Origin: Biscogniauxia marginata
Lineage: Eukaryota > Ascomycota > Sordariomycetes > Xylariales > Xylariaceae
DNA length: 64,000 bases
Direction of reading: 5' to 3'
Assembly: GCA_022695795.1 (NCBI GenBank)
Contig: MU404068.1
Coordinates: 372,001-436,000 of the forward strand
The notes under the pieces were generated by a model that worked only from the letters and a program-made list of their open reading frames with translations, was not told the origin of the DNA and did no database searches. Shown here in pieces: positions 22,803-33,831 of the stretch. Each line of letters begins with the position of its first letter. Positions within the stretch are counted from its first letter, which is position 1. The position numbers were made by a program, and so were the translations under genes.

Positions 22803-24289
22803 TTACTGAAACATGGAAGGGTATCTCTCGTACGAAGGCTGAGGCCGTACCCATGTACTTGACGGCCGGCCATTTAAAGGAGTTGTAGTCCCGGTGCTCT
22901 TCCGTGAGTTCTTCAACGGGCTCGTGCTACCGTCTCCCCGTTCTCTCCCCTTAAACGATTGGTATTGCTCTAGTTGGGCCATCTCGCCGTTATTGCGCGG
23001 CGATCTAAATTGAAGTTCATTAAGACTAGGCGCTTTCTTCAGCGGCGAATTAGGATGATTGTACACACCGAGGTAGCCCCCGTTGCCCTGGTTGGTCGAG
23101 GTCGAAGTGGAGGCTGTAGCTCGGCTTGACGATGGGTTGAAAAGTGACGGTCCCGGTCCGCTCTTCCTAGGGCTCCGGTTTGACAACGCGCGGCTTCTCA
23201 TCTCGCTGCCGAATGGTTCTGAATACCTTGGTGCAGCCGGGGGGGTAAAGAGCCCGGAACTCATCATACTATTCATATGCGACGAGCCAGTGCTATCAGG
23301 GTCGATATGCCGTGTGTAATTCGGATTTGGGCGAGTCTCAAAGCCTCGCCGAAGTTGAACAGTGGGAGTCCCGACTTGGACAAAATCATCGGTATTGCCG
23401 AAATCGTCTGCGGAAAACTGCGTTCCCGCATCCCTGACCGTCGGATACAGGCGAGGATGGACAAACTTGGTGTCATATTCGTGCATAACCTCCTTCTGGA
23501 TGATAGCCGTATCCTTATTCTGCTGTGTGAATCTGGACTGGAACAGCATAAGCTGCCCCGAAAGAATGATTTGTAGGACAATACAGTTGAACACAGTGAC
23601 ACTCGGTCTCACATCCAGAGGCGCGAGCGGCAGAAACAGCATGTACACCAGGATATGACCAGGACTAAACAGACAGAATATACGGAGGGAGATGGGTAGA
23701 GGGTCCCAGATGGAAACTTCCCAGACGTCTCGGGACTTATCTGGATGCGCCCTGGATTCGGCGCTCTCGCTGCTCATCACGCTTGTCAGGAATCGCAGCG
23801 GCGAGGACGAGACGGGGGATGACTGGACGCGAACACGGCGGGCCGAGGGCGTTTCCAGTTTCTTCTCAACATCGGCTTCGAATAGTCGATAGTGGCGGGA
23901 TCTATTCATGGTATAAAACGCGTTGAATCCGGAGAAGCCGAGTAAGAACCAAACGAGGCTGCTGGTCTACAAAACCACGAATCAATTAGCCAACTATCCC
24001 ATCGGCATCCGAGAAAAAAAAACCTATAGTAACAACTTACAAAATAGCTAAGCCATCCCGAGGAGCCGCCCTCATCGAACACGGGATCCACGGCGCGAGA
24101 GCTGCTACTATTAGCCCTCGCGAGCAGGAAGGCGAAATTCATGGCCAGGCCCAGTTGGGTGCCGACGACGTTGGAGTTCCAATCGCGCGTCTCGATCTCC
24201 TCCGACAGCCACAGCAAAAAGTCCATGGGGTTAAGCATCGACTTGACGCGCTCCATGAGCGGTCTTCGACGCACAAGCCGCGGCGGCAT
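22803..24289 (-). CDS. nur1: Nuclear rim protein 1 (Nur1/Mug154 family)
   Basis: Inner-nuclear-membrane protein. In yeasts Nur1 partners Lem2/Heh proteins in anchoring rDNA and heterochromatin at the nuclear rim. Exon 1 is 24289-24041, the intron is GTAAGT...TGTAG, and exon 2 is 23966-22803, giving 470 residues. The N-terminus (LVRRRPLMERVKSMLNPMDF, then WLSEEIETRDW) is characteristic. Membrane segments follow near residues 40-55 and 81-105 (SSLVWFLLGFSGFNAFYTM). Two more lie near 155-205 (FSPGHILVYMLFLPLAPLDV and VFNCIVLQIILSGQLMLF), ahead of the conserved FTQQNKDTAIIQKEVMHEYD and FVHPRLYPTVRDAGTQ. The C-terminal 200 residues are disordered and Ser/Pro-rich, as in other moulds. It is divergent from VMA7. 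Confidence 0.87.
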
Positions 24290-25005
24290 CTCGGGACGAA
24301 CGGGCGAAAACGTAGTGTACACGTGAAGGCGAATAAATCTTTTTTTTTTTTTCCCTCCGGTATGCGCTGGGCTTTCGTCACATGTGCGAATGTTGATCGC
24401 GATTCCTATCAACTTTTTCTTCGGCCTTCCTCCGCCTCGCCGTTTATAACAATTAAACTCTTACTCGCGCGCGTCGTGGCCGGGGACTCCGAGATGCCCT
24501 TTGTTGGTTTTCGTTTGTGGTTTGTGGGTAGGAAGTCTCGGACGATGGGGTAAAGAGAAAAAGAAGAAAGAAAAAAAATAACAATTTGCTAAACTTAGAG
24601 TCGTTGCTATTGACAAAAAGAAGCTGCAGCGACAAGGGGAGCTTCAATTTGCGTGGATTAGGTACTTACCGTCAGCTAATCCGACCTTTAGCGCTAAGAT
24701 AACGTGTACCGTAGCGAACCTGGCACTATCGGATTGGGTGGGTATAGGAGGTACGTACCTGAAGATAGCGGGGTTCTCAGCAAGCTCTGAAACTTGCCTG
24801 CAACCAGTTGCAGGTTGCTTGCTGCAGGCGGTCTGAGGTCGTCATTAGTTACCCGGTATCGTAATTACTGTCTTAGAGTAGAGCTACCACCTCCGATTTC
24901 CATACTTGTAGTTACTAATAATAACATCCACATACTTAACCTATCTCCGTCGCGATAACCACCCACGAGCCCGCCGCATTCGGTCTGAATTATATATCAA
25001 TTGCG
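24290..25005. promoter_or_regulatory. Divergent promoter region of nur1 and vma7
   Basis: This 716-base spacer separates the two starts. A T-run at 24340-24350 lies close upstream of nur1. I see no coding sequence. Confidence 0.4.
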
Positions 25006-25297
25006 ATGGCGTCTCAGGCAGACTACAAGGACAGGCAGTTCCTAGCAGTGATCGGGGACGAGGTGCGTAGGACTGGGCAATATACCTACATGCATGCCAG
25101 AATGCTAACCGCATGCTCTGCCCCCCTGTGATCAGGACTCGGTAACAGGACTGCTACTGGCAGGAATTGGCGTAAGTCATGCCTTGAGCTCCAGCACATA
25201 TCTAATTAATCCAATCCCACGTCCTTGGGAATCACCGACCTCGAATCGAATTCTTCGATGACGATTCCCCGAGAGAAAGACGGAGGGAGAGGCACAA

Positions 25298-25333
<36 letters not shown>

Positions 25334-25827
25334 AACAAAATAACCTAAAACACCTTACAGCACGTAACGAACCCACCCGACTCGCAGAAGAACTTCCTCG
25401 TCGTCGACAACAAGACCGAGACGGCCGCCATCGAGGCGGCCTTCGACTCGTTCACCACCCAGCGCAAGGACATCGGCATCGTGCTGATAAACCAACATGT
25501 CAGTAGCAGCGACAGCGACAGCAGCACGTCTCTTGACCAGTTTTCGCTTGCCCCCCCTACCCCTCCCTACACACAACATCTCTTCCCTCTTTCTTCTTTT
25601 CTTCAAGTTGAGGATTTAATCCTGTTCTTCCTGTATACATATATATCATTGGTATTGACTATGTGTGTTCTTCGTCTTTCTTCTAGGTCGCCGACAAGAT
25701 CAGACATCGGATCGACACCTACACGGCTGCGTTCCCCACCGTGCTCGAGATCCCCAGCAAGGAGCATCCGTACGACCCCGAGAAGGACAGCGTGTTGAGG
25801 CGGGTGCGGCGTCTGTTCGGGGAGTAG
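25006..25827 (+). CDS. vma7: V-type proton ATPase subunit F
   Basis: Subunit of the central rotor stalk of the vacuolar H+-ATPase V1 sector, which acidifies vacuoles and endosomes. Four exons, 25006-25062, 25136-25171, 25361-25498 and 25687-25827, splice with every phase at zero to 123 residues, the usual length. Motifs in order are [20 protein letters not shown] across the exon 1/2 border, [30 protein letters not shown] across the exon 3/4 border, and [20 protein letters not shown] near the end. The second exon is only 36 bases. Intron 2 contains a CA and GA microsatellite. Confidence 0.96.
25299..25333. repeat. Compound (CA)n(GA)n microsatellite inside vma7 intron 2
   Basis: About eight CA units run directly into about nine GA units within the intron 25172-25360, roughly 30 bases before the acceptor. 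Length changes here would leave the protein unaltered. Confidence 0.92.
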
Positions 25828-26385
25828 AAACGGGGACGGAAAAGAAAAGGGGAGGGGGGAACAAAATTTATATGCCTAGGTTGGGTTAGGAGTTGTCTAT
25901 ACCAGTCTCTGCTTTATGGAAGTGCATCAACACGTTGGAGTGTTGTTGGTTGTACGGGTGTGTATGTATAATCATCACCATTGGAGGAAAGAGTATAATT
26001 CATTGCATCAGGTCTTGTGGAATGAAACGTCCAGATTATTATGAGAAGATAGAACACTTTAGTAGTCAATCAGACCACGAGAACTATCATCAGCCTTCTG
26101 ACTGTTCGTATGCGTGTGAATAATGCTATTACTTTGATTCGATATCCCCATCACCAACCTTCAAGTCCAAGACAAGAAAACACATAACGATGATGCTGCC
26201 TTTCAAAGAGTACAAATACAGACGTAAGAGGGAAAAGGAAAAAAAGACTCCGGCGTCCATCACAAATGAATGCCATGCTTCCATCATTGTCGTCGACATC
26301 AACAAATTCCGTGCCCGCGTCCAAGTCCGCAAACGGAAAACGCAAGCCTCAACAATCCTCACAAGTTTCCATCCATAACCAGCAC
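25828..26385. other. 3' flanks of converging genes
   Basis: These 558 bases separate vma7 (+) and the NPC2-like gene (-). No gene is seen. Confidence 0.4.
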
Positions 26386-27146
26386 CTACAGGTCGATCTC
26401 GAGCTCCTCCTTCTTGCCGCCGAAAGTGACCTCCGCATCGAGGCAGGTGATCGGCTTGCCGTCAGCATTGACGACCTCGGCGTGGACAGTGTATTTTCCC
26501 TATATGGAGACAAAAAAAAACTGTTAGATATTTCCTTGCCATTGTAGATTAAGAGACGACAAGTTCGAAAGAAGGGGGGGGTTCTTGGTGACAAGACGTA
26601 CGGGCGGGACCTCCTTAGGAATTTCCACCGACTTGGTGACCGACAGGATGCCCTTCTCGATGGGGCACTCGAGGTCGACGTTCGAGATCTGTTCGCACAG
26701 ATCGGCCCTGGTGCTGATAAGGCGGATTAGGCCGTAGCGGACCACGATGTTGGCGTAGGCGCCCTCAACGACAGGCTCGAACACGGTTCCGGTCGCGCGG
26801 ATGACCAGCTCGGCACCACTGTACGTAAAACAAGATAATGTTAGCTCAGATCGGCCCTATCGCCTTCGAAGACTAATCAATCCCCTTTTGGGGGCAAGAG
26901 GGGGCTTCAAACGGCGACGACGAAGGAAGGCGGGAACACATACGACTCGGGGGGGTTGGGCAGCAGATCGACGCTCTCGATGTGGACGATGTCCTTGCTG
27001 TGGTCGCTGTCGCAGAACACGAGGGGCGAGTCGCCGGGGACCTTCGTTGCGTCGTTGACGGAGACGTCCTTGGAGCCATCGAACCAGCCACCCGCCGAGA
27101 CGAGGCCAGCAGACAAGGCGCCAGCGCAGGCAGTAGAGAACCTCAT
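26386..27146 (-). CDS. npc2: NPC2-type lipid transfer protein (ML domain; PG/PI transfer protein)
   Basis: Small secreted or vacuolar-lumen lipid carrier; yeast Npc2 passes sterol to Ncr1. Exons 27146-26944, 26818-26602 and 26499-26386 join in phase to 177 residues. Residues 1-19 (MRFSTACAGALSAGLVSAG) form a signal peptide. The ML domain follows with PLVFCDSD, IESVDLLPNPPESG, ADLCEQISN, LECPIEKG and ITCLDAEVTFGGKKEE. The conserved cysteines for disulfides are at LVFC, DLC, LEC and ITC. The length matches fungal phosphatidylglycerol/phosphatidylinositol transfer proteins. The mature protein starts just after GGWFDGSKDV. The GTAC and GTAT donors are non-optimal but common in fungi. Confidence 0.94.
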
Positions 27147-27998
27147 TGTGGCTTCACAGAAGCGAGAGTGACTGGTAATTCGATAGTAAGAAAGACGATG
27201 TTCTACAAGGATCGAATGGGGTCGACGTGGAGGAAGGACGGAAATGTTGAGGACTTGCACACTAAATAGTTGAAGCGACAAAGTGGGTGAAGGATGAAGC
27301 TGTCGACAAGATAATGGGGAGGCGAGGGTGAAGTGGGACGTCACCAGACACAGAGCTGCTCTCTCCTGATTGGCTCTTAACCCGCTAGACTTCCCACACC
27401 GCATTGAAACTAAAAAGGCTTGGCGCTCATAATAGCTTACTAGCTGCAGCTACAGATCCTCTATCAACTTGCACTATCAACTTGTACAATTGCACAATTG
27501 GTCGTCATGTGGTAATACATACAGTATTACCTGCTTCAAGGTTCGCAGGTAACATGAACCTACATTACCTTAGCTATCACCATCTTTATCTCTATCTTGA
27601 AGAATGCATTTCCCTATCACCACCGCAGGTCTTGAATCACAATTTGGCAAATTTAGCATGGATATGTGAAAGGACATCATTATGAGTATTCATTATTTGA
27701 CTAAGAGAATAATTATCGTCCTCCTCCGCAAAAGGGGTATCAAGCCTAACACCTCCTACTTAAATGCCTCCCCCCCTATTATCCCAAATCTTCCACCTGG
27801 GCCTACAAGAGAAGAAAAAATTTCAACCACTTTTTAATCAACTCAGTTTGGATACAAAATGCGAAAGAAGCACAAGCATCATAATAATCCGTCATATATG
27901 CAATGCTCACCAAAAAAAAAAAAAAAAAAAAGCATCTCTCTTCGTGAAATGGCCACTACTGTGCGAGCAGAGACTCAGTCTAGGTATCATACACCGCT
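27147..27998. other. Spacer, tandem minus-strand genes
   Basis: These 852 bases hold the npc2 promoter near 27147-27400 and the 3' flank of the channel gene. There is a poly-A run of about 19 bases at 27912-27930. No gene is seen. Confidence 0.4.
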
Positions 27999-30802
27999 TT
28001 AGTAGTAGACCTTCTCTTCCCACACTGGCGGCCTAACCGCCTCCGTATCCCACTCGAGCTTGTTCTTGCCGTTCAGCGTGCAGCCCTCATCAGTGATGGG
28101 AATCACCTTTCCGGTGTCCCGAACCTCCTGCTTCGAGATGCCCATTTCGTCTTCTGGAATCCAAAGCAGCGGTGTCGCACTGACGACCGAGGGTGGGTAG
28201 TAAGCGTTGCTCGAGATCTCTGCCGTGTACAGATTTGCCACATCGATGCTATCGTGTGGGACAAGCTTGCGCATTGTCTCGTAATCACAGTACTGCCACG
28301 GCTTGAAAAACTTGGAGATGAATCCCGCTTTCTTCCCAGCCGCGGTGGTACTAGGTGAAGATCCCTTTTTACCATCCGCAAGGTTATCGCTATAGCCATT
28401 CTTAACTTCGGCACTCACTGCACGGAAGGCCTCTTCCTCAACCCCGAGAGTCCTCGGCAAATTGTACAGGAGAGGATCAATGGCCTTATTCATGGAAATG
28501 TGAAATAGGACCGTAAAGATCAAGAATACCACCATCAGAACCAGCGGGCCGATAGCAACAGAGACACCAAAGAGTCCGATCATGCAAAGTTCTGCAATGT
28601 AGACGCCAGCAAAGAGTTGTTTCAAGGCCCGCGGATAGATGAGACCCCGAGTGTCGATCTTGGTCTCCGTGACAAAGAAAATATTGTAACGCCACGCGAG
28701 GTAGAAGAGAGAAAGGCCTATAGTGGCGAAACCCAGCATCAAGGGGGCAATGCCGGCGTATGTGATACCTTTATTGGTCAATTAAAAGGATACACTTGAG
28801 TATATAGTGGGACTTACTAATGACAGCGATGTTGGTATAGACCGGCAACACACTCCCCCAAGAAATGGCGCTGAGGTTTGCCCATTGCTTATACAAAGAG
28901 CGCGGCGTGCTTGACAAGAATTTGTAGAGCAGAGTAAAAATGATAAAGCCAGTAACTTGGGACAGAACACTTGAGGCGATACCAAAACCTTGGACAATGA
29001 AGTAAGAGATGTAGAAGTTCGAGGCCTTCGGCAGATTTTCTGCCAGGAGAGTCGTAACCGATGCTGGATTCTCGGCGATCTTCTGTCCGACAGTCGTTGC
29101 GGCCGAAGCCACTGTTGTAATCAAGAACACCTGGATGACCTGGAAAGCGAAGTATGCATTCTGGGTGAATAGCTCGACCCGCGACAAAGATGGTTCTCCC
29201 GACAATTTCGCACAAACTATCACAACGTCAATTAGGTTAAAATCATAAAAAGTGTCGATAGGAGAATACTTACGTCGCATGATAATAGGAACCAAAGACA
29301 TGAGAACCGACATGAGAACCGAGGGGAGAAGGCCTTGGACGAACCCGAGGATAGTTTCCGGGATCAAACCAATCCAAGTGAGGAAAGATATCTTCTGAAG
29401 AGAACTGATGTTCGAAATGGCTCCGACAACAGCGACAGGGACTGCCCAGAAAATTATGAGAGCGCTGATAAACCCGATGACGGCAAATCTACGGATGACC
29501 CTCTGCCACCACGAGACTTTCAGGCTACTCCAAACGACCTCACCAGGAGTAACGCCGATGTACTTGGGAGTCATCTGGAGAGCTTGGTGATGTGCCAACA
29601 CTTGGTAAGCCGATTCGGCATCAGCCTGGTGAGAGAATTCGATAAACACTCCGGGAATTTTGCTATAGTTTCCAGCGCGATATTCCTTCTGAGCATTGTC
29701 GACAGCCGGAACTAGACGTTCTAGTTCTATTCGGCACCATTCGATAGTGTCCACCTTCTTGCCAATGAGACCCAGGGGCCCGAGTCTGTGTGAAGGCCGC
29801 TTTTTGGTAGGGATCCAACGGGCAGCCAGGCTCCCGGGCTCAGCGTCCGCAGGCGCCTCGGCTCTGTCATCCGCGCCACCCTTCTTGAGTGCCTTGATGC
29901 GCTCCGCATTGGCAAGCTTCAGAAGTTTAACTTCAGCCTTCTCGAGCTTCATAGCGACCTCGTCGCGTTCCTTCACCAGATCATCAAGCTTCTCGGTGTC
30001 GCCAGTAATCCAAATGTTCTTGACCGAATCACCAAAGACCTTGCGCAGTCTAGCCGCATCGAGATAGCTTTCGGGGACGGAGACGAAAAGGACGGTTCTT
30101 GACGATATGCGATTGGCGTAGAAGGGCGACAAGAGGAAGGCTTGCCGCAAGTTGACGTAATAGATGGATTCCCTCAAGACCATGTACATGACAAATCCAT
30201 AGAATATCCAAGCCATGAGTGCATGCGCATAGTAGCGGTTATATTGGGTGTCCTTGTTAACGTTGGAGTACGAGAGGATATCTACCTGCTCCGCTGTGCC
30301 GCCTCCGGTGATGTTGATCGGGAACAAAACAGGCCACAGAATGCAGCATCCCACGAAACATATGGTAATGAGAATGCGCAAGAAACGGAGGAAAAGGTAG
30401 GCATCTAGGGACTGGTGCTGGAGAGGGTGTGTGTCCGGCATCCGCCAGAAAGGTCCAATCCAGTTGAACAGTCCATTCGGAAGAGCTGGCGATCGCTCCC
30501 TAAGAAAGCATCCATGGTGAGCTGATATACTGGCAAGATCATGGATACTACGCGTTCGTTGACCAACCTTTCACGTAGACTTCCCAAATACGTCCTCGGA
30601 GCATAATAGCGTCTCTGGCTCCTTCGCAGAACCAAGAAGATTCCCACATAGACGGCGGCGATTAGAGCAACTGGCCCTAGAGTAAGATACAGCGCTGTTT
30701 AGACACATGTATTGTCAGCCTCAGATTCTTCTCGCACTCGATTGGAGGCATCATACACGCAGCCGATGCTGGCGGAGTGTCCTGCGGGTTGCTGTCGCTC
30801 AT
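27999..30802 (-). CDS. CSC1/OSCA-type calcium-permeable stress-gated cation channel
   Basis: Membrane channel of the OSCA/TMEM63 (RSN1, DUF221) superfamily, gated by osmotic or mechanical stress. Five exons, 30802-30757, 30694-30568, 30499-29274, 29216-28818 and 28768-27999, all in phase, give 855 residues. In order there are an N-terminal membrane helix (LTLGPVALIAAVYVGIFLVL), two more helices ending in FYGFVMYMVLRESIYYVNLR, and a cytosolic PHM7-type domain (TVLFVSVPESYL, VFIEFSHQADAESAYQVLAH). The seven-helix RSN1 pore region follows, with GLIPETILGFVQGLLPSVLM, FTQNAYFAFQVIQVFLITT and YFIVQGFGIASSVLSQ. The C-terminus ends VWEEKVYY. Domain order and length are standard. Several paralogues exist in moulds, so no yeast gene name is assigned. 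It is divergent from the orphan coiled-coil gene across 3 kb. Confidence 0.95.
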
Positions 30803-33800
30803 GATATCGGACAGAGTGATCACTCTAGGTTAGGCGATACAAAGTATTATCCGGAGGAGCACTAGACAACGTCGATGTTTTGTAGGGCGCGTGGGGAGGA
30901 CTTCTCGAGTGGAATCCGGCGGCGTGGAACGAGAGCAAATTAAACGGGTGTGATCCGTCCAAATGCCGTCGCGATGTATACAGAGCAACTGTCAAGCCAG
31001 GGAGGCGGTCAGTTGATGGTCGTGAGAGATCAGGACTGATAAAATTTGCATGTCATCCCCATCCAAAAAGCTTAGTTATGGCTGAAGAGATTGGAGGCCC
31101 TCATAAGAAATCAATAGGCCCAGGCCAGAGCCTCAGGGCGTCTAGACCCTTTATGGTGGTTGAGACCTTGTCACAGGCGCTTCCTTGTACATAGGAACGC
31201 ATACACGATGGAGTTCTTGGCCGGCACTAGCAGATTGCAGCTCTCACAAGCGCGAGTTGCCGCTTCGGGTGGGGATCGATGACGATGATGCACCGTGATT
31301 TGTACGTACCCCTGTCCAGTCGATCCAAATCGGTCCCAAGTCTACAGAAACTTGGCTGGCTGGGTTTCAATTTGATCCCTTGGCGACAAAGCCCTCTCTG
31401 TCTCCCCCCTCTCTTTTTTTTTCTTGTCTGGATATCGAGTGTCGGCAGTAGCGACAACGGCAGAAATAAGAAATATCAACGACGATGCCAATTAGACAAC
31501 AATAACAATAATATAATAGTGTCGGGGAGAAAATAAAAAGGAGTCGGAGGTTGCCTCTTAGCTTGTACAGGTACAACCCTCGAATCTCCCGGGCACCTGC
31601 AGAAGCACAAGTTTTAGACGAAGGAGGGGAACAACGAGAGTGAAAAGAAGGAGGAATAGGAGGAGTAGGGGGGAGAAAGAGAAAAGATTAAAAAAAAGGA
31701 GCTGAAGATACACAAGGTAGTATGTTGTTAGTAGAACGACTGGATGCGGAAGCAAGAAAGTCAGGAGGCAGGCATGCTTGGTATCGCATTTCAAGTTTAA
31801 ACTCATCTCTAATCTTATTTGTTTAGTTTCGCTTTCACATGTACGTTACGTGCCTACCCAAATTACCCCTTAGAGTAAGTACCTTACCTAAGGTATGCAT
31901 GCCACCTCAGAACATGGATAGGGTATCTACGCAATATGCTCAATGACCTCAACTACACTAAATGGTACGATTTCTTTCACTCTTATATTGTGAGTTGTGT
32001 TACAGATCCTGGAAGAACTGTCAGTTCCCCATCAGGTCAATAGCGCACAAGCCTAGCAGATCACGCAGTCGATAGTAATAACTAATTTAAAAAAGCGTTT
32101 TCCCGCATTGGCTAGAATTCTCTTTAGTTTTATTCGCGACGACGTATTCCGTACATGGTAATAGCCAGATGCTTACCTGAGACTAAACTACATGTAATAT
32201 GCAATCTATAGGCGCCGGTCTTATACACTATTTGTTGCTCATCAGAACATGTCACCATACCAAATGAGTTTAGTCCGTTCCACTATATATAAGTTTATTT
32301 CACTTGCTTGAACATCTACAACACATGCAGCTCATGATTCGTCATAATCTATAGCCCTATCTTTTTTTCTCTCCTTTTTGGGGGGGCGCAATTGAGAGAC
32401 GATGCATGGGTTTTCTCGTGTGACGAACACGGCGTCTGCAGGTTAACTTAAGGTGCCACGAGGCGCAAACCTGACCATCAGAGCTACCTTTCAATCCAGA
32501 GGTTGATGACGTACAAGTGATGCATCGCCGCGCGCAGCTTACTACCTACATCCTCCTAACGTACGTACTACATGCCAATTTCGAGCACTACAGGCGCCCT
32601 CGGCCATTCCTGTCTCGCATCTGCGTGGTGCCATCTCCGTTTCCATAATACATGTACATAGTATGTACTCAGTTATCTGGTACGATATTGTCTAGATGGG
32701 TATGGATGGGTCGTTCGAAGTCCATACGGGCAATCCTCAAGTTGTGCAAGACCCTCAATGACAGATGATTACATTGCCTCTCTATCTCGTCCACTTCATG
32801 CCTCACCGTCGCTGATTAACGACATTACTCTAATAAGACAATTCTCGATTAAGTACGAAATAGCTCGCTCAACTCTGATTTCAGCCCTCGTTGCTTGCGA
32901 GATGTCCAGACGCACACTGTATGCTCGGTCGGTCTATTCCTAATCTTACATATTCTCGTACTCCCATCTGCTCTCAAGTTCCCAGTTCTCACAAGAAGAT
33001 GGGATGTTCTCCGTATCGCATTTGTGTACTTATTGATAAAGCCTGCTCCTCCCCCATTTATCTCTCTCTCACTTAAAATAAACTCTTCACAATAAGCCTC
33101 ATATCTAGTTACAGCTTCATAGTCGGCACCCCGAGTTCATGAGGTAGAAAGGAGTCACAGACGCATGACAGCCATAATATAACCTGGACATGAATATGTA
33201 TACAAACTACGTAGTACTTATAAATCAAAGTCTAGTACAAATCCGGATCTACGCCTCCTAACATATACTATCCTATTCATCTCTGCCTCCAAGTAGAGAA
33301 GAACGAATTCTCACGAAAACCCGAGGTCAACAGAACATTAAATTGCCATTTACCTCAGACTATCCTTCATCTAAAGACGACGCGATAATGTGCTTTCCTA
33401 AACGAGAGTGCTGCATATGGAAATTGTATGAAGGCCTCGTTGTATTATCATATGACTTCATCGAATAATAAGCCCAAGTAGATTCAAAATTATTCATTCC
33501 TCCACAAACGGGACGGGAAGAGAGCCGAAAAGAAACTGAGAAGATTCTCCAACGGAGCGTCTTTGTTCAAACTAGGCTCAAGCCGTAATTCCGAACTTGG
33601 AATGTCCTGGTTGGCAATGCATTGTCTCACTCCTTCTATCCCGGAATGGGTAGCTTCTTTCTCCCTTTCAAGCTTCATCAACAATGAAACCCAGGTTGGC
33701 CCTCTTCCTCCTCTCTTTTTACCTCTCACTTTCGTGGTTTGCACAGGACATCTCAAGGGTTTAACCAGCGGGAAAAGCGCCATCGCTACTGAGTAGACAA

Positions 33801-33831
33801 CCTAGACTCACCGAAGCTCATCGCCGTCACC
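30803..33831. promoter_or_regulatory. 3-kb divergent spacer
   Basis: It lies between the channel gene (-) and the orphan coiled-coil gene (+). A polypurine stretch on the plus strand lies at 31615-31700 and several TACCTA words are scattered. Short frames at 33490-33796 are open on both strands, but I cannot name them. No gene is supported. Confidence 0.35.
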